Origin: Phaeodactylum tricornutum CCAP 1055/1
Lineage: Eukaryota > Bacillariophyta > Bacillariophyceae > Surirellales > Neidiaceae
Direction: 5' to 3'
Assembly (NCBI RefSeq): GCF_000150955.2
Contig: NC_011676.1
Coordinates: forward strand, 454,419-518,418
Length of the DNA: 64,000 nucleotides
How positions within the stretch are numbered: position 1 is the stretch's first letter; every line of letters begins with the position of its first letter. The notes below the pieces were generated by a model, which was not told the origin of the DNA, did no database searches, and worked only from the letters and a program-made list of their open reading frames with translations. Both the position numbers and the translations under genes were made by a program. Of the stretch, positions 40,654-50,045 are shown piece by piece.

Positions 40654-41638
40654 ATGGAGCGGTATCAAAGGATGGAAAAGATTGGGGAGGGTACCTACGG
40701 TGTCGTTTACAAGGCCAAAGATCGGGTGACGGGCGAAATCATTGCGCTAAAAAAGATCCGCCTTGAAGCCGAAGATGAAGGGATTCCGTCGACTGCTATT
40801 AGAGAGATTAGTCTACTCAAAGAACTGCAACATCCCAATATTGTGAGATTGTATGATGTCGTACATACCGAACGAAAATTGACGCTCGTTTTTGAGTTTT
40901 TGGATCAAGATCTGAAAAAGTATCTCGATATTTGTGATGCTGGATTGGAGCTCCCGATTCTCAAGTCCTTTCTTTATCAATTATTAACGGGAGGTACGTG
41001 TCCCAAAACAGACCTCACCTCTTTCGGTGTCTCCGGTTCTTTCCATGCTTGGTCCTCCGACTTTACCTTACACTGTTTTTCATTTTCTCTCATCTCCAAA
41101 TGCAGTGGCGTATTGCCATCATCACAGGGTACTGCACCGCGATTTGAAGCCCCCTAACTTGCTCATCAACCGTGAAGGAAATTTAAAACTGGCAGATTTC
41201 GGTTTAGCCAGAGCCTTTGGTATTCCGGTTCGCTCGTACACGCACGAAGTCGTTACCCTGTGGTATCGTTCACCAGACGTACTCATGGGTAGTCGAAAGT
41301 ACAGTACACCGGTTGATATCTGGTCGGTTGGTTGCATATTTGCCGAAATGGCGAATGGTCGGCCACTAGTGGCGGGGACATCTGAAGCCGATCAATTGGA
41401 TCGAATCTTTCGATTGTTGGGGACACCAAAACTGGAGGACTATCCCACAATAAACGAACTGCCTGAATACTATCCCGATATGCCGCCTTATCCGCCGCCC
41501 CGGGGTGGATTGTCTGCTCTCGTGCCAAGACTCAACCCAATCGGTATTGATTTGCTGTCCCGAATGCTTCAGTACGATCCAGCTAGGAGAATCACGGCCC
41601 AGGCCGCCTTAGAACACGAATACTTTCAGGCGGCGTAA
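40654..41638 (+). CDS. CDKA1: Cyclin-dependent kinase A, PSTAIRE type
   Basis: Two exons: 40654-40993 and 41106-41638, with a 112-bp phase-1 intron (GTACGT...ATGCAG) that splits the codon joining LLTG to VAYCHHHRV. 290 residues, the usual CDK length. Glycine loop [12 protein letters not shown], catalytic Lys in ALKKIRL, the cyclin-binding helix PSTAIRE (exact, so CDK1/CDKA class), [19 protein letters not shown], and the activation loop with the CAK-site Thr in [15 protein letters not shown]. The inhibitory Thr-Tyr pair in the Gly loop (GTYG) is present. It drives G1/S and G2/M transitions with cyclins. The second Met (40672) is also possible, but the first matches the family start (MERYQ). 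Confidence 0.95.
40994..41105 (+). other. Intron in CDKA
   Basis: 112 bases, GTACGT to CAAATGCAG, phase 1. Splicing restores [20 protein letters not shown], the catalytic-loop region of CDKs. Confidence 0.9.
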
Positions 41639-41778
41639 TGTTGGGACTGGAGTGTCTTCCGTTCATATCGAATATCAGAAAAAGTGGCGCGCATATCATT
41701 CGTCAGGGGAGGTGCATTGTGCATCTCACTGTCAGTAAAGCTTTAAATTTTGCCAAAAATTAATTGATTCCCATTTGG

Positions 41779-44064
41779 TTATCGTAGAAAACGCGTAGTG
41801 TCGAGCCGCTCGTTCGTCGCTTGGCTATCAAACGACGCGGGAGACAACGACATATCATCGTTATACGATACCGCATTCGAAGTGCCCAAAAGCGGTGCCG
41901 ATTCGTCAGTATTAGACCGTGCTCCTCTCGAGCTTGATGCAGTTGCCAACGTGGACGATAGAGGTCGAAGGAGGAGTTGACGAAGCGAGCTGCTGCTTTG
42001 ATGGACTGAGTGGTAAGATGGATGAGGTGGAGCAGTGTCGTGTATACCTCCTTCGACGGCAGCGTCACCAGTTCTACTATTTTCGTCCGCGGTGGCGGCA
42101 TTAGAAACGGAAGTGACAGTTGTATCTTCTCGTGACCGTCTCTTGCGCGGTTTTTTGCCGACATCTTGACGACATACGGGACAATTACAGGGGTTTCCGC
42201 AGCCGGAATGTACCCAGGATTTCCAACAGCTCTCGCAAAAAATGTGACCACACCGTAGAATTTTTGTGCGTTTACCGTCTGGTCCTCGTAGTGGAACGCC
42301 GTAATTGTCCACGACAGCTGTTTTGAACAACGAGCTCTCCTCTTTGGCGGTTTTCTTTTTCCCGTCGATATTTTCATCACATTCACCGGGCGGAATGTCA
42401 AGCGTCTTTAGATCCTTGGTACTGTTCACTCGACTCCCGGTGTAACTGTCACCGTATTCGAACGGCTCCAAGCATATTGGACAATCCCGTGTCCGATATT
42501 CCTGCTGCAGCATGCACGCCTTTTCTCGCTCTACATCGGACAAGAGCGATCGTTGTTCAGCGTACTGCCACCGTTTGCGCCGATCCCGGTACTCTCCCCA
42601 CGCCCCAAAGAAAAAGGTGAATAAGGCAAAGGCAATCACAATGCCGAATCTTGAAAGAAAATCTTGCAGTCGATCCGAAAGTGTGGGGGGTCCGGCGAGG
42701 AGCAAGTCACGAATGTCGTCCATGGCTTGGAGGAGGGCATCGCCGTATTCACGCGTGCGCAAGAACGGCTTCATGCCGGCAACGACGTGATCGAGTCTCC
42801 ACCAGGGCAAGATACTGGATATTTCCGTTCCGGTACTAATAAAACAAACGCGATCTTGAATAGAAAGAAAGAGCAATATACCATGATCCCCATGGTCACC
42901 TTTCTTCCACCAGGCATCGTGAAGATTGTGTGCAAAGATCTGAGCCGCGTCGTTCACCATGTCGTCTTCGTCCTCGTAGGCGTAGTAGGATCCTTCTCGC
43001 AAAACTGCGGGCAAATTCATCTTGCGCACCGTAGCTACAGCGAGTTCAACGGCTGGGATTCGAATATTGGATTGGGAGAAAGCATCCATATCATCCGTCA
43101 GAGCCCGCTTACTACGGTGACGTTGCTGGAACGCTGCCCAAGAGATGGACGACAAATCCCGTTCTTGTACATACGGCGTACTCGACAAGCGCCGGTTGAA
43201 AGGACCTACGGTGACATCCCAGGGTCGATCGTTGTCCGTGTCGCCGTCGTGGGGTCCGAAGATGTTAGAAAAATTCATCAACTTCTGCGCGATTTCCTCC
43301 AAATATTCTCCGCCCATGACCCAGTCGGGATCGCACACTCGCAAGTCGTTGACGGTTAAATTAGGCTTGTTCTGTAAATAGGCAATTCCACAGCGAATGG
43401 GGTTGTTGATAGGATTGGGGTACATGTCCGGCGTCCAACCGTACACGGTGGGGTTGCTGTTGTGGGGTTGGTTGTCCGCGTCCCGGCTATCCGTGTCGGG
43501 TTCCGGATCGAAAGTGTCGTCGGAGTGGTCCGTGAGAAACACGTGCTGGGTCGTTGTTGATATAGATGTCGATACCGGAGGAAACTGTTGGTGTAAAGTA
43601 GGATCTTCCGAATGAATGAAACCTTTCTGCGTCAGAGACGGCTGAAAGTAACTCGACCAAGAATTCCGATGTTCTAATGGTCGTTTCTCGGTGGCTTTGG
43701 GGTTGCGATCGTGAACGTCTTCCAGCACAGATACTTCCCGAAACGCAGTGACCACGGGCCGAGAAGGGATCCGGGAATTCTCGTGGAGATTCCAAAAGAA
43801 ACAGCCCCAAACGGCGGCCAAGACGGCACACGAACCCCCGCACAACCAGAAGTGTATCGAACGCCCCGCACGACGCCTCCGCGCGCGTCGCATGGAATCT
43901 TGTAGTGAATGGGCACGTAAATAGGGGCGCTCTACCACGGAATGGGTCGATCCTTCTATTGGGGATGATATAGTGGGTATTGTGGAAGGTTCTGACGGAA
44001 AGGGTGGTACAGAAAACGATACGAACCCATGTTCGGGTCGATTGTTCGTAGAGGTTTGATGCAT
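41779..44064 (-). CDS. TPM/MOLO1-domain membrane protein with a C-terminal RING finger
   Basis: 761 residues. After a disordered, basic N-terminus comes one membrane segment (about 71-92, [21 protein letters not shown]). A large domain of the TPM / MOLO-1 / Psb32 type follows: [54 protein letters not shown] second membrane segment (near 475, [18 protein letters not shown]) leads to a RING finger: [12 protein letters not shown], a spacer of about 70 residues, then [15 protein letters not shown] and CNCPVC. Topology would place the TPM domain in a lumen or outside and the RING in the cytosol, as in a receptor-like E3 ligase. TPM proteins include a nematode acetylcholine-receptor modulator and plant photosystem II repair factors. 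The wide RING spacer is unusual. Confidence 0.82.
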   Translation of the reverse strand: MHQTSTNNRPEHGFVSFSVPPFPSEPSTIPTISSPIEGSTHSVVERPYLRAHSLQDSMRRARRRRAGRSIHFWLCGGSCAVLAAVWGCFFWNLHENSRIPSRPVVTAFREVSVLEDVHDRNPKATEKRPLEHRNSWSSYFQPSLTQKGFIHSEDPTLHQQFPPVSTSISTTTQHVFLTDHSDDTFDPEPDTDSRDADNQPHNSNPTVYGWTPDMYPNPINNPIRCGIAYLQNKPNLTVNDLRVCDPDWVMGGEYLEEIAQKLMNFSNIFGPHDGDTDNDRPWDVTVGPFNRRLSSTPYVQERDLSSISWAAFQQRHRSKRALTDDMDAFSQSNIRIPAVELAVATVRKMNLPAVLREGSYYAYEDEDDMVNDAAQIFAHNLHDAWWKKGDHGDHGILLFLSIQDRVCFISTGTEISSILPWWRLDHVVAGMKPFLRTREYGDALLQAMDDIRDLLLAGPPTLSDRLQDFLSRFGIVIAFALFTFFFGAWGEYRDRRKRWQYAEQRSLLSDVEREKACMLQQEYRTRDCPICLEPFEYGDSYTGSRVNSTKDLKTLDIPPGECDENIDGKKKTAKEESSLFKTAVVDNYGVPLRGPDGKRTKILRCGHIFCESCWKSWVHSGCGNPCNCPVCRQDVGKKPRKRRSREDTTVTSVSNAATADENSRTGDAAVEGGIHDTAPPHPSYHSVHQSSSSLRQLLLRPLSSTLATASSSRGARSNTDESAPLLGTSNAVSYNDDMSLSPASFDSQATNERLDTTRFLR

Positions 44065-44657
44065 GACGACGTTCAGGAACAGTGACCTCGATTCCTCATG
44101 CAGCAGATTGTTAAAGGAACAACGGGGATGAGTAAACTGTAATAAAATGCGAACGACGGTGCTTTAATGGAATGAAAGGATGAGAAGAGAACCGTCGTGG
44201 ACAACGGTATAATGTGAACAGAAGTCTCCCTCATTTTCTGTCCGTCTCCTCGAGAATGGGGAGACAGACGACACACTAACATCTGGAATTTACCCGTTCG
44301 CTCATGGTAGCGACTGTACCAGTGACACAGCTTGCCCAATACGTCCCCTACCCCTGCCTGTCTAGCATGGGCCCTTTCCTCGTGTTCCGATCGCCGACTC
44401 CTGGTCTCGGTTCCGCGCGAGTACCGGATTCGTCCCAAGGAATGTCGTCGCGTCGTTCTTTGCCATGAAAGACTAATCATTCGTCTAACCGTTGTCCCCT
44501 CAAGCGGCAAATTTGGATTGGTAATCCTTCCGGTGTGGTGACAGGGAGCCTACCATACATACCGCGTTGTCACCATGGGGACCTCGTCGTTGCCGCTCGG
44601 AATCCCGCGACTGCGTTTCCACCGTTGATTTAACGTCTATCTCCTTGGCCGTGCTGG
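44065..44657. promoter_or_regulatory. Divergent promoter region
   Basis: About 590 bp between the TPM-RING gene and the next plus-strand gene. ORFs of 70-145 codons occur but carry nothing recognisable. Confidence 0.35.
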
Positions 44658-46085
44658 ATGCTGTCTTTTCTACTACATTCCGCAAGTGTGTCGTCGGCGG
44701 CGGCTGCGGGGTTCGTTTGCTCTCCGACTCTTTCGCTGCACCAATCCAGCTCCCATCCGACGCGCAGTCTCGAATGGTCGTCGACCGAAACATCTCTAAA
44801 AAGTACGCCAGCAGACGAAAATGAAGACATTCAGGGCATTTCTGACCTCAAGTCATCGTTGAGTGGTATGTTTCGCGTGAATTCGAGAACGCCCACGCCG
44901 GTGTACGGGGGGGATCCCTCCATGGGACTATCCCCGTCGGACCTGGAAGCCTATTTTGCCCAACGCCAGATCGAGATCGATGCAACTGCGACCAGCATCA
45001 GCAATAGCAGTCATTCGCCACACATTTCCAAAAATTCTACATCATCCGATGATATCGAAGGTGTTTATTTGGAGCCCGACGTGTACGTGCAATCCCAAAA
45101 GTGGATGCAACCGGACGGAGCCCTCCGGGGCGTCGTCGACGATCGCACCTGGCAGTCGGTCGATCGGCGGTACAAACAAGTCGCACGTACACTAGTACAG
45201 CAAGCTCCCTATTCTCCGGATACAACTTGGAATAGTGGTAACGCCGATGGTAACGATAACATTAGCTTGGATGATCTATGGGCGGCGGTACAAAACCAAA
45301 ATACGGTCGACGCCTCCAGCACCCTTTCCGAGGATATACATCGGAAAGTGTTCGAAGCAGAGCAAGGATTTTTGGATCAGAGTGAGACTTTTCGCCAAGC
45401 ATTGGTGGATAGTAGCAAAGCTTCGGAAGCCGCAGCCTTGCGCCACGGAGCTAAATTTCAAGAGCGGCAGAAAGAAGCCATTGACCGATTGAATGTACAG
45501 ATAGCCGACTTCGAGGCAGAACTTAAGGTGACTACACCAGCTCATCCTTCATCCCTGGATTTTACAGCACAGCCACGGTGCCGAAAGTGCTTTTGTCGAC
45601 TTGGAGAAGAGGAAGTGAGGAGTGCTACAACTTCAAACGGATTCTGCCAAGTTTGTCATGCGGATGATATCGTGGAAAGGAGCCGACAAGAGACAGCCCA
45701 GGCCAGTGCCGATCAAAAAAGGCTAGCAACACAAAAGCGACGAGAAGAAAAAGGAAGGAAAATGCCGTCAAGCCATAGAGGATACGACAAGCAGACGAGC
45801 GATTTGCGGGAGGACGGTGTAAGTCGGCCTTTTCCGCAAACGACTCTCGGCCGTAGTGCCCCCAATAGCCACGCGCAACCTACTCGGACAAAATGGCCGC
45901 GTCGCGATTCTCTACCGGGATACAATGCACATGAAAGGAGAGGGCTTCCTCCAGGAACCCGTTCGTTGTCCTCCGCGACACCTATTCCCAAAAGTCCGTC
46001 ACCAGTGGCGAGTACTCTGGCGGAAAAGAAGCCGGTAAGCAGTGGACAGTCTTTGCCTAAGCGCTCCACCCTAGAAGAAAATTGA
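44658..46085 (+). CDS. Unknown protein with signal-like N-terminus and zinc-knuckle motif
   Basis: 475 residues if unspliced. It starts MLSFLLHSASVSSAAAAGFVC, a possible signal peptide with Phe at the cleavage point, so plastid targeting is conceivable. The middle has an acidic, helical stretch (LSEDIHRKVFEAEQGFLDQSE and a long Lys/Glu coil after it). Two Cys pairs (CRKCFCRLG, FCQVCHADD), about 20 residues apart, look like a small zinc ribbon. The C-terminus is basic and disordered. I do not recognise a family. The end is uncertain: a GTAAGC at 46035 and a CTAG at 46071 would define a 40-base intron whose removal shifts the frame to an acidic tail ending WAEVADEDTDENS with a stop at 46180-46182. 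Confidence 0.6.
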   Translation: MLSFLLHSASVSSAAAAGFVCSPTLSLHQSSSHPTRSLEWSSTETSLKSTPADENEDIQGISDLKSSLSGMFRVNSRTPTPVYGGDPSMGLSPSDLEAYFAQRQIEIDATATSISNSSHSPHISKNSTSSDDIEGVYLEPDVYVQSQKWMQPDGALRGVVDDRTWQSVDRRYKQVARTLVQQAPYSPDTTWNSGNADGNDNISLDDLWAAVQNQNTVDASSTLSEDIHRKVFEAEQGFLDQSETFRQALVDSSKASEAAALRHGAKFQERQKEAIDRLNVQIADFEAELKVTTPAHPSSLDFTAQPRCRKCFCRLGEEEVRSATTSNGFCQVCHADDIVERSRQETAQASADQKRLATQKRREEKGRKMPSSHRGYDKQTSDLREDGVSRPFPQTTLGRSAPNSHAQPTRTKWPRRDSLPGYNAHERRGLPPGTRSLSSATPIPKSPSPVASTLAEKKPVSSGQSLPKRSTLEEN

Positions 46086-46182
46086 GTCTGAACGTTCGGA
46101 ATCCATGGTCGAGACCCAAGCGCAATCTTCCATTCATTCGTGGGCTGAGGTTGCTGACGAAGACACCGACGAGAATTCTTAG

Positions 46183-46607
46183 TGGAACGAAGAAACTGAA
46201 GAAATGCGATGGGATTCGTCGACTTTATGGCAAACGCGTGATCGCTCTAATTTGTACATAAGTGGATAGAGCTTACTTTGTTAGAGAAGGCTGGCCTTTA
46301 AACAGTTGCATGTATATCTTTCTGTCCTAGCCTCCGTTTGTCGCTCTCGTGAGTATACCTAATTTCTCATTTCCTTCTCGGAGTGGTAATAGGGGAGCGT
46401 CTGTCGTCGCTCGTTGTGAGGTTATGTGGTGCCACAGAAGTACACCAAAATGAATCTGGCAGTGAACCTGACCGAAACAACTTTACAGCGCTACATGTTT
46501 AAAAGAGTGACCATCTTTGCAGACTGACAGCGGACGACGACTTTTGTTATCGTTAGCTTTCTTCTTTCATATTGTTAAGCGTGACGCGCTCTCTCTCGAT
46601 AGCCAAA
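46183..46607. other. Intergenic stretch
   Basis: About 425 bp with no recognisable feature; presumably 3' UTR of the preceding gene and promoter of the small gene after it. Confidence 0.35.
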
Positions 46608-46765
46608 TGTTTACATTGAACCCTGGAGCCAACGGAGGAGCTGACGGATCATCTAGTCCTGTTCGTCAACAATTGTGGAATTTTGCACAGCTCGGATTGT
46701 ACTTTGCTGTCTTACGTGGAGCTTTTGTATTCTTTTCTAGTCGCGAAAAGGCCTTGAAACAATAG
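46608..46765 (+). CDS. Small single-pass membrane protein, possibly TOM6-like
   Basis: 52 residues, MFTLNPGANGG to SSREKALKQ. One membrane segment (LWNFAQLGLYFAVLRGAFVFF) is followed by a short charged tail. The pattern QL.NFA..G...AVLR....FFSSREK..L resembles plant TOM6, a small subunit of the mitochondrial import pore (QL..H.AMFG.WV..IR..PYVL...S.EK.EL, from memory). The likeness is weak and the protein is too short to be sure. The frame is open upstream to 46517 with no convincing coding content. The next gene starts 25 bases downstream on the same strand. Confidence 0.42.
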
Positions 46766-46790
46766 AGTTCCGCTCGGAAGAGTGCGAACA

Positions 46791-47285
46791 ATGGAATTAA
46801 CGGAGGAACAAAAAGAACGGATTCGGCGGAATCGGGAAAAGGCGTTGGAAATAAGGAAGCGGAGGAAAGATGAAGAGGAGAAAAAGCAGCATAGTGAAGA
46901 AGCATCCGATGCACCAGGCCCAAAAAGATGGAGGAAAAGTAATGGTCAAAGTCAATCGAGAATTGCGGAAGGATGGGACATGAACAAGGAAGAACCAGTC
47001 GAATTGGAAGATTTCGAGGAAGGTGCATCGGAGTTTGTGTCAAAGAAGGACGCGATGAAAGTATATTGTCTCCCAGAAGGGACTTTGGCGGTTTGTGAAC
47101 ATGAAGAAAAGCAGAATCCTAGGCACAAGGGATGGAATGCGATGAAACTTTACAAGCGGGCTGAAATTCGACGAAGAGCCAGAGAACGATATGGAGGGTT
47201 ACAGGGGTTGATTGAGGAACGTCAGAAGAGGGAGGAAAAGCGCTTTATGAAAGATATGGAGCGCACAAAAGACTTATTTAAGTAA
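46791..47285 (+). CDS. XPA-like nucleotide excision repair protein lacking the zinc finger
   Basis: 164 residues from MELTEEQKERIRRNREKALEIRKRR; an ATG nine bases earlier adds MRT. The start matches XPA (L..EQ..RIERNR..AL..R). The C-terminal half has the XPA_C pattern: FVSKKDAMKVYCLPEG, NPRHKGWNAMKLYKRAEIRRRARERYGG, then EERQKREEKRF. In XPA this domain binds DNA at junctions. The four-Cys zinc finger that precedes it in animal XPA is missing here; an acidic stretch (EEPVELEDFEEGASE) takes its place. A nuclear repair role is an inference; zinc-less members of this superfamily may do something else. Confidence 0.68.
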   Translation: MELTEEQKERIRRNREKALEIRKRRKDEEEKKQHSEEASDAPGPKRWRKSNGQSQSRIAEGWDMNKEEPVELEDFEEGASEFVSKKDAMKVYCLPEGTLAVCEHEEKQNPRHKGWNAMKLYKRAEIRRRARERYGGLQGLIEERQKREEKRFMKDMERTKDLFK

Positions 47286-48269
47286 GAAGTTGCTTTATGT
47301 AGTTAGCTGCTCAAGGAGCGGCCCTAGACAAATGCACACGTCCGTAGCCTATGTGTCACACTGTGACAACTCACTACACTATTCCAGGTTCATTCCATCA
47401 CAGATCGTGCAGAAGGATAGAGCTGTGAAAGCACTGACTGTCGCTGTAGTGCTACTAATTGCTCTTCCCCTTCCCGCAGAGCAGTCGCGGCTTCCTCACT
47501 AGAAAATAATCAAACATTGTGTCAGAAGCTACATCAATCTCAGCTTCTCAAATTCGACTTTTAGTACAACGTTCTTGGTTCCTGTCTTCCCTTTGAGCTT
47601 TCCTCTCCTTCAAGCCTTTGAGCCCGCGAAGCTTTTCTATCTCGCAACATTCTAGCTCCTGCGGCGTGGAACACGCATTTACGCAGAAAACGTCCCGTAC
47701 GATCGGTTGTTACACTCACCCTTGAAGATCTCGATTCTGCTTAAAACCGGCTTTCACCCGCCGCATAGCGTAAGACCGAAAGTTGTAATCTTTCATGTGG
47801 TGTGCATGGCGGAGAAGGTGTCGAAACAGAGTCAGCGGTGGCATAGTCGTCATGGTCCGGTTGATTCCGTTTTTGTAGAACGGTATGTGCTGCGTGCTGG
47901 AGAAGCCTTGGGACTGCGTCGGTAAAAATCAAGCAGAAGAAAAGGTGACGTTGTGATGACGTGTCAAATTTGGATCGCGGATATGCGGGAACAGATTACG
48001 TACAGCTGCTGGAAGCAATATAAAGCTATGCCAACTGACCGCTTAGTGCGAGTTACATTATAGAAGCGTATACCACTGTGTTCAGCTTGGGTTGCTCTTG
48101 TCTTTGCCAAGCTGATCAACTGCAACGATATCGCGCTCCTATCTCGAATCACTGTCAGTGCACCAGTTTGACTCGATGGACCAACCACATCACAATGCGA
48201 TGCGACTGATGAGTACGTAAATAACAGTCAACTCTCATCTCATTGTTGGCATCCCTTTATTCGTCCTTC
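47286..48269. other. Convergent intergenic stretch
   Basis: Almost 1 kb between the XPA-like and PAC3 genes. A 39-codon ORF (47806-47925, MAEKVSKQSQRWHSRHG...) is the only one with a reasonable start, but nothing supports it as a gene. Confidence 0.35.
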
Positions 48270-48791
48270 TTAGTCGGCTATTTCCGGATCCCAGTTACCG
48301 GAGCTAATTTGTTTTGCATCGTGGTGCAGCTTCACTATAAGGTCGACAAGTATCCGGAACATATCTGGGTCTTTTGCCTTTGTTTTATGCAGCGAAATCC
48401 CCAAAATAATAGCGGGATAGGGTTTGCTGCCTCGTGCCGCTTGGCTTCCGACTATTGTCTCTGTAATTTGTCGTAAATAAACTGAAAGTAATGGGTCTTC
48501 CCGAACACCGAGCAAGTTGTCAATGTGAAAATCGATTGCTTTTGGGTCGATGGGACTTGGTTCTGGTTGACACAACAAGTAGTTTCCTACCCGCCCATTT
48601 TCCAATTGACTTACACCAATGACGCATCTATCGTTGAACAATTGCACCCATATATCGGTCTCGATAAGGTCGATTGTGTACGAACGTGTGAGAGTAGTCG
48701 GAAGAGAACTCGAATGAGGAATCGGAGAGGATGCAATTGATGTTGATTTGAACGATTGCATCAGCAATTCCTCATTTTTGTCGGCCATCAC
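48270..48791 (-). CDS. PSMG3: Proteasome assembly chaperone 3 (PAC3/PSMG3)-like
   Basis: 173 residues. The core resembles PSMG3: SYTIDLIETDIWVQLFNDRCVIGVSQLENGRVGNYLLCQ (beta strands, with the usual IT/SQ.GK.G turn), FHIDNLLGVREDPLLSVYLRQITETIV (LLG followed by the DD/DP-L helix), then YPAIILGISLHK and MFRILVDLIVKLHHD. PAC3 with PAC4 guides assembly of the alpha ring of the 20S proteasome in the cytosol. A poorly conserved family, so the call rests on the fold-like pattern and on length. The N-terminal 30 residues and the last 15 have no counterpart. Met 1 and Met 2 are adjacent. Confidence 0.65.
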   Translation of the reverse strand: MMADKNEELLMQSFKSTSIASSPIPHSSSLPTTLTRSYTIDLIETDIWVQLFNDRCVIGVSQLENGRVGNYLLCQPEPSPIDPKAIDFHIDNLLGVREDPLLSVYLRQITETIVGSQAARGSKPYPAIILGISLHKTKAKDPDMFRILVDLIVKLHHDAKQISSGNWDPEIAD

Positions 48792-49239
48792 TTTTGTTTC
48801 TATTGAGATTACAAAAGATGTTTATGAAAACATTGGAATAGAGAGAACCGGGCTTCGGACAATGAGCATCACAGTCAGTTTTTGTTCTCAGGCCAATCTG
48901 TCCAACGAAATTTTTGGAGCATCCCAGAGTCTGTCTGTCTGTCTGTGACCCTGGCGAGAGGAGAGAAACGATGAACACACCAAAAATGGAGGGAAAGTGT
49001 GCATGCCGAGTGTGAGGCGCATTCCGACTGTTGAAAGCAACAAAACGAGTGCTTGGAGGAAAGGAACCTCGTATCTTGGCATGTAGCGAGTCCACTTTTT
49101 GTTAAAACAATTCGAAGTAAGAATATGGCTGTAGAATGCATGATACCGAGTTCAAGCAATCCACCAAAAGAGTAACCGCTGTGATAGTCGGACCCCGTAC
49201 ACGATGGGTAGTTTTCCCGGACAAACAGGTATCAGCAAA
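48792..49239. promoter_or_regulatory. Divergent promoter region with a TCTG microsatellite
   Basis: About 450 bp between the PAC3 and HNH genes. Contains GTCTGTCTGTCTGTCTGT at 48929-48946. No gene seen. Confidence 0.4.
48929..48946. repeat. TCTG microsatellite
   Basis: Four and a half copies of the GTCT tetranucleotide, read directly. Confidence 0.85.
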
Positions 49240-49773
49240 ATGATAACGTTGTGTTTATCGCTGCAGCATTCCACTCTATCTTTAGCGTTTTCATGCCCAA
49301 GGAGGGTGTTTATTGGTCCGACTCGGTGTCTACATGAAAGTCGAGTAGTGTTGCGGGGGAAGAATAGGACGCACAGAGTTTCCTCAAAGACGACAAGTCT
49401 GCTGCCAAAGACCCAATTGAATCGCCGCGAGCGTATGGAGATTATTCTGGGTCGGGATGGTGACCGGTGCGTATGGTGTCAGACCCCCATCACTCTCGAT
49501 TCGGCCACCACTGATCACGCTGTCCCTCGGATCAAAGGGGGGCCAAGCTGGATTGAAAACGAGCTGGCAAGCTGCCGGCGATGCAATAAGTTGCGAGGTC
49601 ATGTTCGCCCGTTGGATTGGATGGCACGCTGTCAAGAAAAAGGATGGAATCCTAACAGTGAGGCCATTCACATCGCTTTGCAATCTCTCAGTGCCGTAAT
49701 CGCCGAATGTGGCGGCCAGCGCAAAGCAAGGCCATACTTGGCTCAGCAGGAGCGACAGCTCAAGAAATTTTGA
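49240..49773 (+). CDS. HNH endonuclease, plastid-type presequence
   Basis: About 177 residues from the Met at 49240, which gives a signal-like start (MITLCLSLQHSTLSLAFSCPRR) with Phe in the LAFSC motif. The frame continues 12 residues upstream to 49204. The HNH fold is clear: RCVWCQTPI (first Cys pair), TTDHAVPRIKGGPSWIENELASC (the His with the metal-binding Asn), RRCNKLRG (second Cys pair, CRRCN). Such domains cut DNA using one metal ion. Homologous single HNH proteins occur in plant chloroplasts and cyanobacteria; their roles are mostly unknown. No intein or group I intron surrounds it, so it looks like a host gene. Confidence 0.8.
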   Translation: MITLCLSLQHSTLSLAFSCPRRVFIGPTRCLHESRVVLRGKNRTHRVSSKTTSLLPKTQLNRRERMEIILGRDGDRCVWCQTPITLDSATTDHAVPRIKGGPSWIENELASCRRCNKLRGHVRPLDWMARCQEKGWNPNSEAIHIALQSLSAVIAECGGQRKARPYLAQQERQLKKF

Positions 49774-50045
49774 GCCGTGTCGGAAAGACTTCATACAGCG
49801 GCGTGCAAAATTCACGTGGGGCTTTGAAGAACCTATATCGAGGCCGTGCTAGATTGAGCGTGTACTACATATCCCGACAAGAGATTGTCTATTAGAATAC
49901 CACTCTTTCGTTCGCTAGACGCCAACTTTCTTGGACAACCCGATTGCCAAGTAAAACTAAAGAGTGTAGCCGACTTTATTGCATCAACAACATTTAGAAG
50001 TAGAACCAGAGCGTGAGAATTCGTAAAGCGATTGAAAGGTTCGAT

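Noticed and set aside
42664-43359. 231-codon plus-strand ORF
   Set aside because: Antisense to the TPM-RING gene; no family pattern.
46782-46790. Earlier ATG for the XPA-like gene
   Set aside because: It adds only MRT; the second Met matches the family start, though either is possible.
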